Part shown: in pieces, positions 43,072-56,143 of the stretch
Numbering within the stretch: position 1 is the first letter of the stretch
How the letters are laid out: every line of letters begins with the position of its first letter
Assembly: GCA_900073065.1 (NCBI GenBank)
Contig: FJOG01000033.1
Coordinates: 455,139-519,138, forward strand
Reading direction: 5' to 3'
Length of the DNA stretch: 64,000 nt
Source: Phialocephala subalpina
Taxonomy: Eukaryota > Ascomycota > Leotiomycetes > Helotiales > Mollisiaceae
The notes under the pieces: model-generated
Database searches by the model: none
Seen by the model: the letters and a program-made list of their open reading frames with translations, nothing else
What the model was told of the DNA's origin: nothing
Made by a program: the position numbers and the translations under genes

Positions 43072-44620
43072 TATTAATTAAAACATTAGTTTTATTCTTT
43101 AAGCTATATTTTAATACGACTGAGAATTCATATCAAAGTATACTTTCTTACTCAGACCCAAAAGCAGATAGATATATCTCCTGGCAAATTTAGTAGTTTT
43201 TGAAATTATTAAGGTTTATACTCAGTTTTTACTTGGAATATCGATTTATTATAATTTCTTAGGCATTATAATATAACCTCTATAAGCTTTTTATCTTTGG
43301 AGAACTAAGATCTGCGCTAAGTTCTCGCGATTAAAGTACCACCGATCCGATATCCCGGCTAACTACGTTCAGTATATTGAGAGGTCCGAATATCGTAGAT
43401 TCAGTAGAGATTGCAATTTCGTCCCTGAACATCTTACAAGCCTTAGGTTTGTTGCCCTTCGGATATCTACAACAAAGGAACGCCTGCTGCATGTCCTTGA
43501 GAAATCAAAGCCGCAGAGATAGATCAAACGCTTCAAGGAAATTCCTGTATTAGCACGCTTTGAACTCTGGAATGGTCCGAGGAAGTCACCCCATTTGGCC
43601 ACGCATTGGAGCAAAGAGGAAACAGAATGGATCGGGGCTGAGGTTCAAGGAAAGATGGAGAGCTTACTGATGGCATGGTCCTTTGAAAATCGGAGTGCTG
43701 TTGTAGGATGCATGTGAACTGGAATCGATCTCCTATTTGCAGCTTGTCAGTGATGGCCCACAGGCTGCTCTGGAGACAATGTTGCTTGGACTAAACTTGC
43801 AGCGGAAGTTGACTCGCGAGACCGCTTTGATAACGAGTATCAACGTCAGGTGCTACTGTGCAGAATTCCCAAGAGAACAGGCTTGAGCTTGTGGACTCTT
43901 TTACAACGAATTTATTTATTACGTGGCTCAATGCGTGTTGTGGAAGACCGAATCATGCATTCTTACGAGGTAGGCAGGACGCAAGCGCTACAAATCGAAA
44001 TCCTCCATCCATTCATTGCTACTGTTTTATTGAAACGGATGTCTAAGCATCTGCCAACAGTGCAACTTTCAATATGATGTGTACAGATGTCTTCTCCTTT
44101 GCGACCAATGTGCAACGTCCTTCTCAAAGCCAGTGAAGCCGATCTTCACTCCTGGAGAATCGTCCCGCATGCATCCTTCGGCTCTGACTGCGCCTCACAG
44201 CCCCCAACGTTGCTGCAAGCCACTGCAAAGATAACCACCAATCGGCGCTGTTGTCTTGGCCAAGAGACTGATTTCCGTGTCTAGGCAGTTGACAGGGCAT
44301 TCGCACCCTCAGAAATGTTCCTGCAGCGGCTACCTCCAAAAACCATTTCTGCGCCACCAGCCTTTCTTCCGCCTTTCCTACATCTTTTCGTTTGTTCATC
44401 ACGAGTTCTGGTTCCTGACGCGACTGCTTGCACTGCGTATTTTGAGGGCAGAGGAAAACTGTGGACCGCACTGACTGTCTTGCCCGGATTTTTTAGGCGG
44501 CCTTCATGATTCACAGGTAACACCCTCGTCCTCAGCTTCCGGGAGATCCACGTCTCTGTCGATTTTGGCCAGGTCGACGCTGCCAACGAGTCTCAATCGT
44601 TCGTTCTCCACTTCTCCACG
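43072..44620. other. intergenic with possible decayed coding
   Basis: 43072-43320 is AT-rich. From 43330 to 44050 a broken plus-strand frame (..RDCNFVPEHLTSLRFVALRIST.., LARFELWNGPRKSPHLATHWSKEETEWIGAEV..) looks like eroded coding sequence with several stops; family unknown. The promoter of the large NLR gene is at the end. Confidence 0.3.
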
Positions 44621-47600
44621 ATGGATCCTCTCTCCATTTCCGCCAGCATTGCGGGATTGATTTCCATCACGGACATGATTGCCGGCAGGAGTTACAAATA
44701 CATCAAAGATGCCCGTGGTGCTTCAAAAGAAGTCAAGAAGCTCTTGGAAGAGATTACCGATCTCTTTGGGATACTAAACAGTCTACGACTCGTTGCCTCT
44801 CGGTACCAAGAAGAGGATTTCAATTCCACCATGCAGTCGCAACACATTCATACATGTCATATACTTCTCGAAAAGATCAAAGACAGGCTCGACAAAGCAG
44901 ATCCCAGTCAAGTAGATGAGACTAAATCTCCGTTTCGACAGAAGGCTTCAACGTTAGGCAGAACCCTGACTTGGCCATTCTCATCAGCGGAGACCAAGGG
45001 ATTGATCGCGGAGGTGGCGAACCAAAAGGCGACGCTTAGCCTTGCACTGGCCGCTGATAGCATGAATACCTTAATTGAATCTTTGAGTCAGCAAAAAGCG
45101 CAAGGTGAGGATATTGCTGAAATCCGGGAGAATCTTCGTGCTCAAAGAGCCGAGCAGGCTCTCTCATTACTAAGTAAGTCCACAGCACTTCTAACCTTGA
45201 GCATTGGATCCAAACTAAGTGTCTGGCTTCATAGGCAATGAGAGAAAAAAAATCCTTGACACGATCGGCTCTTTTGATCCCAGCGGCCACCAAAATACTG
45301 CAATCAAACTTCGCCAGCCAGGTACCGGTGTTTTCTTCACTAAAGGGCCTCAGTTCAAACATTGGCTCGAAACTCCGAATGCCAAGTTGTGGCTCTATGG
45401 TATTCCTGGAGCCGGAAAGACCGTCTTAACGTGAGTACATCTTCATTTGCGGCGACAAGAGTTAACAGGACGCAGGAGTTCGATTGTCCAGGCGGCGAGC
45501 AATCAGGCAGAACCAGCAGACGGTAAGTCAATGTAACTTTTGACATCGAATATGCAAAAGCAAGCTAATGCTTCACTAGGAATAGCATACTTCTATTGTG
45601 ATTACAAGGATTCGAAGACGCACGACCCCTTCATTATCCTAGGTGCCCTTGTCAGACAGCTTGCGATTCAAAATCCACGCTGTCTTGGGACATTAGATAA
45701 GTTCTATGAACGTCATTATCGAGAGTCTAGGTCGACAACTGGACCCTCAGTTACTCCAGAGGATCTGTGTTTACTCATACAGTCCTTGAGCGCCTTCTTT
45801 GATGAAGTGATGATTATCATTGATGCCCTCGATGAGTGCGGAAACGATAGATCCAAAGTTGTGGAACTTCTCGCGAGCCTTAACGCTGACGGGTTCAACA
45901 TCAAGACACTCTTCACTTCAAGATTGGAGACAGATATCGAATTTCACCTCGACTCGTACGAAAAGATCAGCATTGCAGCCACAAGCAGTGACTTGAGATT
46001 ATATGTTGCGTCAGAGATCGAGAGTCGGTCTAGGAAAAAGTTGCTTCGAACGAGGGATTCGGATCTCAAAAGGGAAATCATGGACCGACTGGTGGAGGGC
46101 GCTGAAGGCATGTTTCGATGGGTAGCATGTCAAATGGATTATCTTTGCGAATTAAATACGGACAAGGCAATACGGAAAGCCTTAAATTCGCTTCCACCTA
46201 CACTCTTCGCAACCTACGAAAGAATATTGGACAGAGTCAATGCCAGCAGTGCCGACACTCAACGGCTCGTCCAGAAGGTGCTCACATGGATCGTCTGTTC
46301 GAAAGACCCACTGTCAACAGAGGAGCTTTTGGAGGCTGTCTCGATCAGTGAGGGCGATACCGAGCTGGATTCTGACGCGATGCCAGATGAGGAAGGCATT
46401 CTCAAGTGGTGTAGCAGTCTCGTTAGAAGAACACCCAACGGTGACAGGCTCGAGTTGGCTCATTTCACAGTCGAGGAATTCCTCCTAGCAATTGACGCCA
46501 ACGAGCCAAATAGCCCTTATGCAAGATATAAAATAACCCCTGAAGATCAGGATCTTCCTCTGGCAAAGCTTTGCATGACCTATTTGTTGTTCAGCGACTT
46601 TCAGGATCTTGACTGTACTAGGACAGAGGCGCTGGAGAACATCTGTAACGGAGTCGAGTATAGTTTCTACCGTTATTGTTCGAAGTACTGGGCAGAACAT
46701 GCGCTTGCCTATCGACATGATGAAGGGTTACTAGATCTGGTCAAAGTTCTTTTTGATCCTTCTAAGATCGGCAACTTTCTCTCTTGGAGTCACTTCTGGA
46801 GTTGGAACAAAGCCGATGATATCGATCTGGAGCTGATTTCTAACACCGAAACTCTCCATTTCGCAGCGGCTTTATCATTCTATGATATTTGCGATTGGCT
46901 CATCAAGGAAAATGGCCGCATCGCTGATCTCGATAAGCTCAGTAGCATTGGAACTCCACTCTACTGTGCGCTTACAGCTGAGGAATTATTTATGCATCCC
47001 GACGATGCTGAGAATCCTTACGGAGGTAAGTCCAAACTTCCCGGAGGACAATCTTATTTGTAGCACTGTTCAACAGCTGCTGGAACATTCTACTAGCAAT
47101 GTCCAACAGCTCCCGGAACAATCACTCCGAAATACCTGAAGAAATATGCTGACTCCGAGTTCTTGAGAATAGGACACGAGAAGGAAATTTACAACCAAAA
47201 CAGACAGCGAACAGTCGAGTGCTTACTGAACGCAGGGGCAAGAATTGATAACATCAGGGTCCATCCTGACTTGGATTGGACACCTTTGGCCCTAGCCTTA
47301 AACATCGGCTTTGGCTGGGGCGCTCTTCTCGATAGGGGTGCTATATTAGATGAAATATGCTTAGAGCAGGTTGAAAATATGATCAAGAGAGGTAATGAAG
47401 CGGCACTAAGCTTTGTATTGGAAGTATCCGACAAGAACATTGATGAGCAGATAAGGTCAAAGTAAGTTACTCCAACCTCTTGTTTATGTCTAGTTGGCGG
47501 CCCTTTTAGAGACTTGCCAATCGGGCATCTCATCTACCTTAATGATTATCATCTCGTAATGGACATTCCTGTTCATTTCAATTATCAACGTACTAGAATA

Positions 47601-50600
47601 TTTTTGTACTTTCTGCATTTTCACCCTTATCAAAGTATGCTGACGGCAGTGTTTAATAAATCTAGATACGTCAATGTGGCACTTCAGATGGAAAAGACTC
47701 GTCACCAGGCGGTGGCTATAATGTCCAGAGCAAACGGTGCATCCAACAACGTCTCCATCAAAGATCCATCCGCACTGTTGAAAGCTGCGGCGATTGGTCA
47801 GACACACATCGTGAGAGAGCTTCTTGATCAGCACGGGATAAACATAGATTTCTGCGACCCTAAATTGGAAGGCCGAACAGCACTTCACTGGGCTTGCAAA
47901 AATGGGCACCTCCAAGTCGTGAAACTGCTAGTTGAACATGGAGCACTAATCGAGATTGCTGATAACCAGGGAATGACCCCTCTTCTTGATGCCGCCAGTT
48001 CAGAGTCCCTAGATGTGGTCCAATATCTGGAAGCAAGAGGCAGCAATATCGACGCGGTTACTGACGATGGCCGAACGATTCTTCACGTTTCTGCAGCTAG
48101 CAACTCTCTCTCTGTTTTGCAACATTTCCTTCAATGTACCAGGCTTACGCATACACTTTCAACGAGGAGCAAAAACGGTCAGACGGTCCTACTGTGTGCT
48201 GTGGAAGGTGGCTCTCTTGAGACAGCGCGGTTCATACTCCATAGGTCAAGTCAGTCAGAGATCCTGAGCAAAACTGACGACGGGCACACTTGTCTTCACT
48301 ACGCCGTAATATCGAGGAACCTGAAGATTTTTTCCTTGTTCCAGGACGCTGGAATTTGTCACCACGACCAGACCAGCGAAGGCTTTACCGCCCTTCATTG
48401 CGCTGCTAAAGCCTCCAACGCTGAACTATTTCGCGCCATGTTGGACCATATTGACCGGGTCTCGCTCACACAAACCATCTTCGCTTATCCCACGCTTATC
48501 GAACCCCGTCCAAGTTTGCAAGGTTCCGACGGAACTTGGTCCATTGACGATTTTCTCAGTGGTCGTCATCTTGATCTACCCACAAGTTCTGGTGGAAAGA
48601 CACCCCTCCAGTTGCTGCTGTCCGCTGACCCATTCCATTACAGTCATCAGGAGATGATTCGAGCTCTTGTATCACGTGTTGGTATCGATCTTGAGCGCCG
48701 CGATAGGGAGAAGAAAACACCTTTAATTGCTCTAGCAAGCCGACTTTCCAATGAACCCCGAAATTGGAACCTTTGTCTCGCAGTAAAACATTTGCTTCAT
48801 CGAGGCGTTGACCCAAATGCGCAAGACGTCTTTGGGTGCACCGCACTTCATTATTTATGCGATCCCGTATCATTTTCGAAGAACACATTCCAAACCATTG
48901 CATATCTTATTGGCGCAGAAGATCTAGCAGAAGATCTAGCAGCTACCTTCTCCGAGACCCCTTTATCGACCCCGCCCTCGTCACCCAGTCCACCACCCAC
49001 TGTCCTTGCGAGATCCCGTGTGCACGTCGAGCCTTCTAGATCTCCGTCTCCCCGACGGTCACTTGCCCCGCCACCTCCTTTCACCGCTTCAAAGATCCAG
49101 ATTGAACAACCCGAATGCTCCTCAAACAAGTCGGACATTGCCCGAGTGGATATTTCTGATCAACTCAAAGAAACTGCCCTTCAGGCTTTCTTTAGAAACT
49201 TGACTAAAGCACACGGTCTCGTCCAAGCCAAGAAGATAGCTATTAAGATGCTAAGCTTAAGTGCAAAGGACGACTTGAACCGACCTTTACCTGATGGTAG
49301 CCGGATGTTCAACCGGGCTATCTTGTTCCAAGATGATGAGCTAATCCAAGAGCTGTACAACCTGGGTGTCAACACGGAAGAACGTGAGAGCACCCCAGCT
49401 GGCCGGTCTCCGTTGGAAGGGTTTTGCATTTTCGGGGCGAGGGATCTCGGGATTCTGAAAAAGCTTATCAAAGCTTGCAAGAATCTTTCCGAGCTTGACT
49501 TCGAGGGGGTAAGTCCCAGCTTCTTAGAGTACTGATTCCTTTTGTAGCATTGCCTCCCGAAAATACCTCAAAGAAGTATGCTAACTCTGATTTCCCTTGA
49601 GATGAGTCTGCTTCACTTGGCCTCCAAATTCGGCAAGACAAATGTAGTCAAAGAGCTGATTGACGGAGGAATCGATGTCAACATACTATCCAAAGAGCGG
49701 CTTGTTCCACTTTGTTGGGCAGTATCTAAGGGACACACCTCGACCGTCGAGTTACTTCTCGATAGTGGTGCGAACATGGACGGCTGCCCCTCTCCTAGGA
49801 ACCATGTGATGGCTTCTCTGGTCTCGCAAGCCCCGAATGTGGCCATCTGCAGATTGCTGGATGAACGAGGCATCAGCAATTGGAATGAGAGAACGGGCTG
49901 CACTTTCTTCGGTAAATTCGTGCCGGGGTTTATAACTACTCGAGTTGCGGGTGTCTGGTATTCTAGCCATGTGCGGAACCTTACACCGCTTCACCATTTC
50001 GCGTTGGATGGACATCTTGAAGTGCTCGAATATGTCGTTGAACATTGTAAAGATGTCGACATTGATGCTGAGGCTGATTATGGGATTCGACCACTGTTCT
50101 TGGCAATATTCGCCTTCCAAAATAATGTTGTCAGGTACCTCCTTGAAAAGGGTGCAAAACCGGATAGTATCTACAAGCCAGCCCGGTGGACCATGCTTCA
50201 TCTTGCAGCTCAGCTAGGGGATCGCCAAATTGTTGGAATTCTCCTTGAACACGGGGCCGGTATGTATAGGGGAGACATCCTTTTCTCATTCCCAAAATAG
50301 ACCGTTCTATTTTGAGGAAGCGTCCTGATTGTCCCCGGACTTCTGTCCTAGCAAAAATGCTGACTTCTACATTCCCAGACCCTTGGGCTAAGGATGCTTC
50401 TGGGCTTACACCCAGTATCATTGCTTTGCAGCGGGGCTACCTCTCCATTTCGAGTCAAATACGAAAGGCCGAAAAGTTGCAGCGTGAGTATAATTATCTA
50501 GACGCCTCATTCAATGCGGATATATAAGCTGACCCACGATCAGCAAACAAGCCAGAAAACCAGTCTGCCAACCCTCAGAGCGAAAAGATATCCCAGGCAC

Positions 50601-52201
50601 TGTCCAATGCCATACTTAATGGCGATTTGAAACTTTGTCGAGAGCTGATTGGAAGGGGATTCAGCATCGACGGAACGTATGGATGCGGGTGTACTCCCCT
50701 TCACCAAGCTTGTGCGCACGGCCGGTTGAATATTGCTGGATACTTACTGCAGCTTGGGGCTTCCGTCGATGGGGTGACTTGTTCGAACAAGGGGCATGGC
50801 GGAGGACTTTCTGCGCTTCATCTTGCAGCAGCATTTGGAGACGCTGAATTATGCAAGGATATCCTCAACAGGGATCCCATTGTATCGGAGAAAGGCGTGC
50901 AACCCATTCATCTTGCCGCCCGCAATGGGCATATGTCAGTCATCCAACTTCTATTCGACGTCGCCAAGGATAAAAAATTCTTCCTTGAAGCAAGGAACCT
51001 AAACTTGGATGAACTCAATGTCGAACCTCGACATATACCGTTCAGTCAGTGTTTAGGGAAGGGAAGTCCACTTCATTTTGCTGTCGCTTTTGGAAAGATC
51101 GAGGCCGTCGATTTTCTGCTTCGGGCTGGAGCTGATCTTGAAGCTCGAGCGGAATGTGGGGGAACACCGCTTGGCTTCGCTGTGGCCAATGGGTATAAAG
51201 ATATACTCGGCTTGTTGATTGCGGCCGGTGCCAATCTCAATGCTCAGAATATCGAGAGATACACACCTTTGATGTTGGCCGCGGGCAGAAACGACCTGGA
51301 GGTTGTAGAATACCTGATTAGCATGGCACAGCACGGTTTGGACTTGCATGCCACGGACACCCATGGCAGAACGGCACTCCATCATGCTATAGGGACGAAT
51401 CATTTCGAAGCCGCTGAATTATTGTTAGAAGTCGGATTAGATCTTACTCATGTGGACAATCGGGGAGCCACTCCTATTCAGGTCGCGCTTTTGTACCGCG
51501 GGGAACAATTTGCCCTCGAGCATCTCCCGGAAGTCGATAACATTCGTTCTAAAGAGTATGGCAGTATCCTCAACACGGCGTCATTTGCAGGCAACGAGGA
51601 CGTTGTTGACGAGCTCTTGACGAAGGTGCCTGAAGGTGGCCTCCATGAATACGTCAATCTGTATTGCGACCGGGGGACACCGCTCTACCGCGCAGCCTCC
51701 ATTGGGCATATCCCAATTATGGAGAAATTGGTTGAGAAAGGGGCACAGATTAACCTGGTTGGAGGACCTTGTGGTAGTCCCTTGATGGGTGCTTGTATGA
51801 TGGGCAATGCCGAAGCGGTTGTATGGCTCCTTAGGAAGGGGACAGAGCTTCAGTGCACGAAATTTGATGGGACGACGATCACGGCTGAGGCAGCTGGGCA
51901 GCAGCATGAAGCTGTTCTTTGGATTTTGAGGAGGTTTGAGGAGGAGGGAGTGGAAGGTTTAGATGAGGAAATTCCGGTCAAGACGGCGAATATCTCCAAG
52001 TTGGACGAATTTATGGTCGGATATAAGGACCGGAAAGCGAGGGTGCCTCTAAATAGCTCGAACGGTGGGCCGCCGCCTCTGCCTCCGGACGACAAGAAGG
52101 ACTACAAGGCAGGCAATGAGGATGTTACCAGGAAGGACGACGAAGAGGAGAGGAAAGAAACAAGCAAGACGGAGAGTGAAGAGACTACCAAGGCCGACTA
52201 A
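44621..52201 (+). CDS. NACHT-ankyrin NLR-like receptor, 2337 residues, 9 exons
   Basis: Exons: 44621-45173, 45235-45430, 45476-45522, 45580-47025, 47110-47461, 47510-49508, 49602-50259, 50379-50483 and 50544-52201. All eight introns are GT-AG and every join keeps phase, summing to 7014 nt. Residues 1-180: fungal N-terminal signalling domain (MDPLSISASIAGLISITDMIAG.., then coiled coil). Walker A GIPGAGKT at 240-247; Walker B IIIDALDEC around 344-352; helical NACHT follow-on with PLSTEELLEAVSI near 560. From about 950 to 2250 come many ankyrin repeats (e.g. EGRTALHWACKNGHLQVVKLLVEHGA), split by a Pro/Ser-rich linker near 1350-1395. The last 70 residues are Lys/Glu/Asp-rich. A cytosolic STAND NTPase whose ankyrins should sense a ligand and whose N-domain should signal (incompatibility or defence), from family knowledge. 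Uninterrupted, so probably functional. Confidence 0.85.
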
Positions 52202-52836
52202 AATCTTACCAATGAGATCGACAGGTCTATTACCGACTCATGGCCTAGAAAATGATCACCGGAATGTGGATCAAAAAAAAAAAGAGTAAAGAGCTTGTAT
52301 ATAGTATAAGAGAGAAATGCTTACTGTGATTCAAGCTCACGGCTAATATACAAAATATTAAAACTGACTAATCTGACCCGGGACAAATCCTCCGCCTCAG
52401 TTTTCCACGCTCACCACCAGCCACAGCTACAGCCAACCCCTGGTTATTCCCGAGTCTGAGCAGCGCGGGAACAAAAGGGGACGCGGCATGTGCTCCGTCA
52501 AACCAGCCAATCGTCAAATTGAACAGTTTGACGTCATTTTTTGCTAGATTGAGCAATCTCGCGGAGGAAGGTATCTGATTATTGATCACAGATGGGCAAG
52601 TGCCATCACTTGGGCCTCGCACACAATCCCACGCTGCAACTCGTCAGCTTCCGGCCCACCACAATAACGAATATTGCACTCTGCAACCCAGAATGCTTAT
52701 TATTCTATCTCACAGTGCTCGCCGCACGATTCGTCACCTGCCAGAGCATGTCTCGCATGAGACGCTCTTCTGATGGCTAGAGTTACCTTCACACTCTCTT
52801 TTTTTCAACTAATTTATATAAATTTCTGCGCAGTGG
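52202..52836. other. intergenic
   Basis: Terminator of the NLR gene and promoter of the permease. A purine run lies at 52274-52290. No gene supported. Confidence 0.4.
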
Positions 52837-54735
52837 ATGCGGTCTCGTACGCCCCAACCACCGCCGACGTCTCCTGAACCGGTCGAGATGGCATCTTCGT
52901 CGTCCAACATCGCAGACCAAGAGCCGCTGTTTCAGCGCTCCCATTCCCCGACCGATAGCATAACCAGCTATAACAGCATATCAAAATCTCGAAGTGGTGA
53001 CGAGGAGGTGTCGACTGGCAACAGCCAGCCTCTCGATCGGTCGGTTGAGAATGATGTCCTTCCAGAGACGGCTGTGCTAGGCCGCAACCTGGGATGGAGC
53101 AGCGCATACATCCTGATCATGTCCCGTGTTATAGGCAGCGGTATCTTTGCGACTCCAGGTGCAATTGTGCGGTCAGTAGGGAGTGTTGGAATAACGTTGT
53201 TACTCTGGATAGCGGGCGCTCTGATTTCCTGGGTGGGCTTGGCAATTAGTTTAGAGTATGGGTGCATGCTGCCCAGGTCTGGAGGCGAGCATCCCTCTAT
53301 CCTATGTAACTTGAGATGGTACTGATCGTGCACAGGGGATAAGGTTTATCTGGAGTTCGTCTATCGGCATCCGCAGTTTTTGGCTTCTGTTCTTATCGCG
53401 ATCAAGTCCGTACTTCTTGGATTTACAGCTTCCAACTGTATTGTTTTCGGCGAGTACATCATATATGCTCTAAACAGAGAACCGTCACTGTTCGAAGGGA
53501 AAATTCTTGCTCTTGGATTACTCACCGTCATCGTTGTGATCCACAGCTGCTTTCTGAAGACAGGAATCTTCATACAGAATGTTCTTGGCTGGGTCAAAAT
53601 CGCTTTAGCCATCTTCATGGTCTTTACAAGTCTATTCATGGTTCTTTTCCGTTCCAATGACAGCATAGAGAGCTCTATTCAATTCAAGACCAATGGCAGC
53701 TATATCTGGGACGGTTCTATATGGAACTGGGGAATCATCTCTACTACCATGTTCAAGGTTTCCTACTCTTATGCTGGCCTCTCCAACGTCAACAATGTTC
53801 TCAATGAAGTCAAGAATCCGGTTAAAACTCTCAAATCAGCAGCCACTACCGCACTTATCACCTCTTGTATTCTATACCTCCTGGTCAACATTGCCTATTT
53901 CCTAATTTTGCCAATTGAGGATATCAAGAATTCTGGAGAATTAATCGCTGCCCTATTTTTTTGAACGAGTGTTTGGTGCCAAACTGGGAAGGATACTGCT
54001 ACCACTGGCAATAGCAACTTCTGCAGCAGGAAATGTAATGGTTGTGACGTTTAGTCATGTAAGTGTGAGATCGAGCCTACATTCGGAGGGTATTCTAACG
54101 TAGAATAGGCTCGAGTTGTGCAAGAGGTAGCACGATAAGGATTTCTTCCCTTCTCAGAATTCATCTCTTCCTCAAAGCCATTCGGAGCACCGATGGGGGC
54201 TTTGATTACTCATTACATCCCTTCATTCCTGGTTATTAGTATTCCTGCTGCCAATGTCTATTCCTTTATCCTAGACGTTGAAGGGTATCCGGGACAGTTC
54301 TTTTCTATAGCGAGCTCCCTTGGCTTGCTCTGGCTTCGATACAAGAGACCGGATTTGCATAGACCATATAAGGCGTTTCTTCCGGCAGTTGTATTCCTGG
54401 TTCTGCACTCGATTGCGGTGATATTTGCACCATTTGTACCGCGCGAAGGCTTGAATTGGAGACAGCACCTCTCTGAAGTTAGTTACGCCTTTGTAGGGGC
54501 TGCCATGTAAGTTAGCCATCAAAATGTCCAAACTCACAGCTAATTGATCTACAGTATTTTGTTTGGCATTGGATATTGGTATGTGTGGACAGTATGGATA
54601 CCCCGCCGGAACAACTGTACTCTTGAAGAAATAGTAGCAACTTTAGACGATGGGACGACAGTTACGAGGCTTGTACAAGTGCCCACAGGATCAGGGCCAG
54701 TACCGACAACAGAGCAAGTGACAAACGACGAATGA
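52837..54735 (+). pseudogene. methionine-permease-like (LAT/MUP1 type), recently broken
   Basis: Amino-acid transporter of the fungal LAT/MUP1 group. It has a Ser-rich cytosolic N-terminus, then SRVIGSGIFATPG (the family's first helix motif) and GLAISLEYGCMLPRSGG. A 51-bp intron (53285-53335) joins to DKVYLEFVYRHP, but its donor reads GC, not GT. Further introns: 54059-54108 and 54507-54554. Two lesions: seven T's at 53956-53962 where six keep the frame (ALFFERVFGAKLG), and TAA at 54136 in VVQEVAR.GFLPFSEF. Beyond them all helices and the tail are intact, ending at TGA 54735. The lesions are few and fresh. The T-run could be a sequencing slip, but the stop could not be. Confidence 0.8.
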
Positions 54736-55085
54736 TGTGATATTAGACGAGGGATTAACAAGGCTGGCATAATAGAGCAGATCCAGTGATCTGCATCATA
54801 GATACAAATCATACACTACTTGTTTGCACCGTAACGCTAATACCCCTCACTTTGATTTCAAAGAAAGTTATAAGGTTGTCCCATTGGGCACGGTAGGCCA
54901 ACGGAATCCAACACGATTTCCTAAAAATGGCATGGTTTCTGCATGCATTGCGTGCTAGGATAGTGGTTACATATTACAAATCAAGAGCTTATGCTTTGCC
55001 GAGGGAGCATGTTGTATGTAGTATTTGAAGCTTCAAAAGAAACTCCACTTTGAAAGATAAAGTATTTCTCTGAATATATCCGACC
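54736..55085. other. intergenic
   Basis: Promoter of the AsaB-like gene; nothing further recognised. Confidence 0.4.
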
Positions 55086-56143
55086 ATGGCTAGTGCTGCT
55101 GTTCAACAAGCTCCAGGCCATACCTTAGGCCAAGTCGTCGAACCTCTTGCTCGGGAGACTAAGCCTGCGAAGCATGACGTTGCTACGGAGCTGAATTATT
55201 ACCAGGATCCCGGTGATGGAACTCTACCGGCTCCCTTTTATGTTGGGTGAGTTTCTTTCGAATGTAAGGAAATTTCAATCTAAGACCAGAGCAACAGTCA
55301 ACCAAGCAATGATCTGCGCCCTCATGCCCCCCAGAGTGTCATTGTCCACGATATTACTGGAGACGAGGATAAATACACCCTTGACAGTCATGGCTTCCAG
55401 TTCGTAAAGCACGAAAGCAAGGAGAAAGATTTCCTCGACGACGAGAAGATTAAAGCGGAATACTACCCCGAAGTGAAACAGCTCCTAAAGGATGTGTGAG
55501 TATTCATCCTTTTCAAGTAGTGAATATCCCTTATACTAACATCCCTCGACAGCACTGGAGCAAGTCGTGTTTTCATCTTCGACCACACAATCCGCCGTGC
55601 ACCTGCCGACATCCGCGATGGAACCACCCAACTCCGCGGGCCAGGAAAAAGAGTTCACATCGACCAGTCCTACCGAGCCTCAGAGAACCGCGTCAGATAC
55701 CACCTGCCAGATGAGGCCGAAGAGCTTCTCAAAAAGCGCTTCCAGATCATCAACGTAAGTTCACAGCATCTCTCTCTCCTAATAAGCGACACGATTGCTC
55801 ACAGCCATTGCTGCAGGTTTGGCGTCCCATCAAGACCATCCTTAGAGATCCGCTCTCCCTTGCCGACGCACATTCCGTGCCTGACAGCGATCTTGTTCCC
55901 GCGGCGTTGATCTACCCGGACCGCGAGGGTGAGACGTACGCTGTTAAGCCGAATCCGAACCATCAATGGTACTTCAAGTATGCTCAGCGGCCCGATGAGC
56001 CACTGTTTATCAAATGCTATGATTCGGTCGATGATGGTCGCGCGAGGAGGATCCCGCATACTGCGTTTTCGAATCCAGCTCATGATAATGAGCCTCCTAG
56101 GGAGAGTATTGAGGTGCGAACGTTGGTATTTTATGATTACTAG
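55086..56143 (+). CDS. AsaB-like hydroxylase/desaturase (CmcJ/NvfI family)
   Basis: Exons 55086-55246, 55298-55495, 55553-55754 and 55817-56143 join to 295 residues, all introns GT-AG. Landmarks: LNYYQDPGDGTLPAPFYVG at the N-terminus, VHDITGDEDKYTLDSHGFQFVKHESKEKDFLDDE, then TGASRVFIFDHTIRR and RVHIDQSY (the His-X-Asp of the metal site), VWRPIKTILRDPLSLAD, and WYFKYAQRPDEPLFIKCYDS. This is the 2-oxoglutarate/Fe-type oxygenase fold seen in AsaB, GA4-desaturase-like and 7-alpha-cephem methoxylase CmcJ proteins. Members hydroxylate or desaturate small secondary metabolites, but many stand alone as here. No cluster core gene (PKS, NRPS, terpene synthase) lies in the window. Gene intact. Confidence 0.85.
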
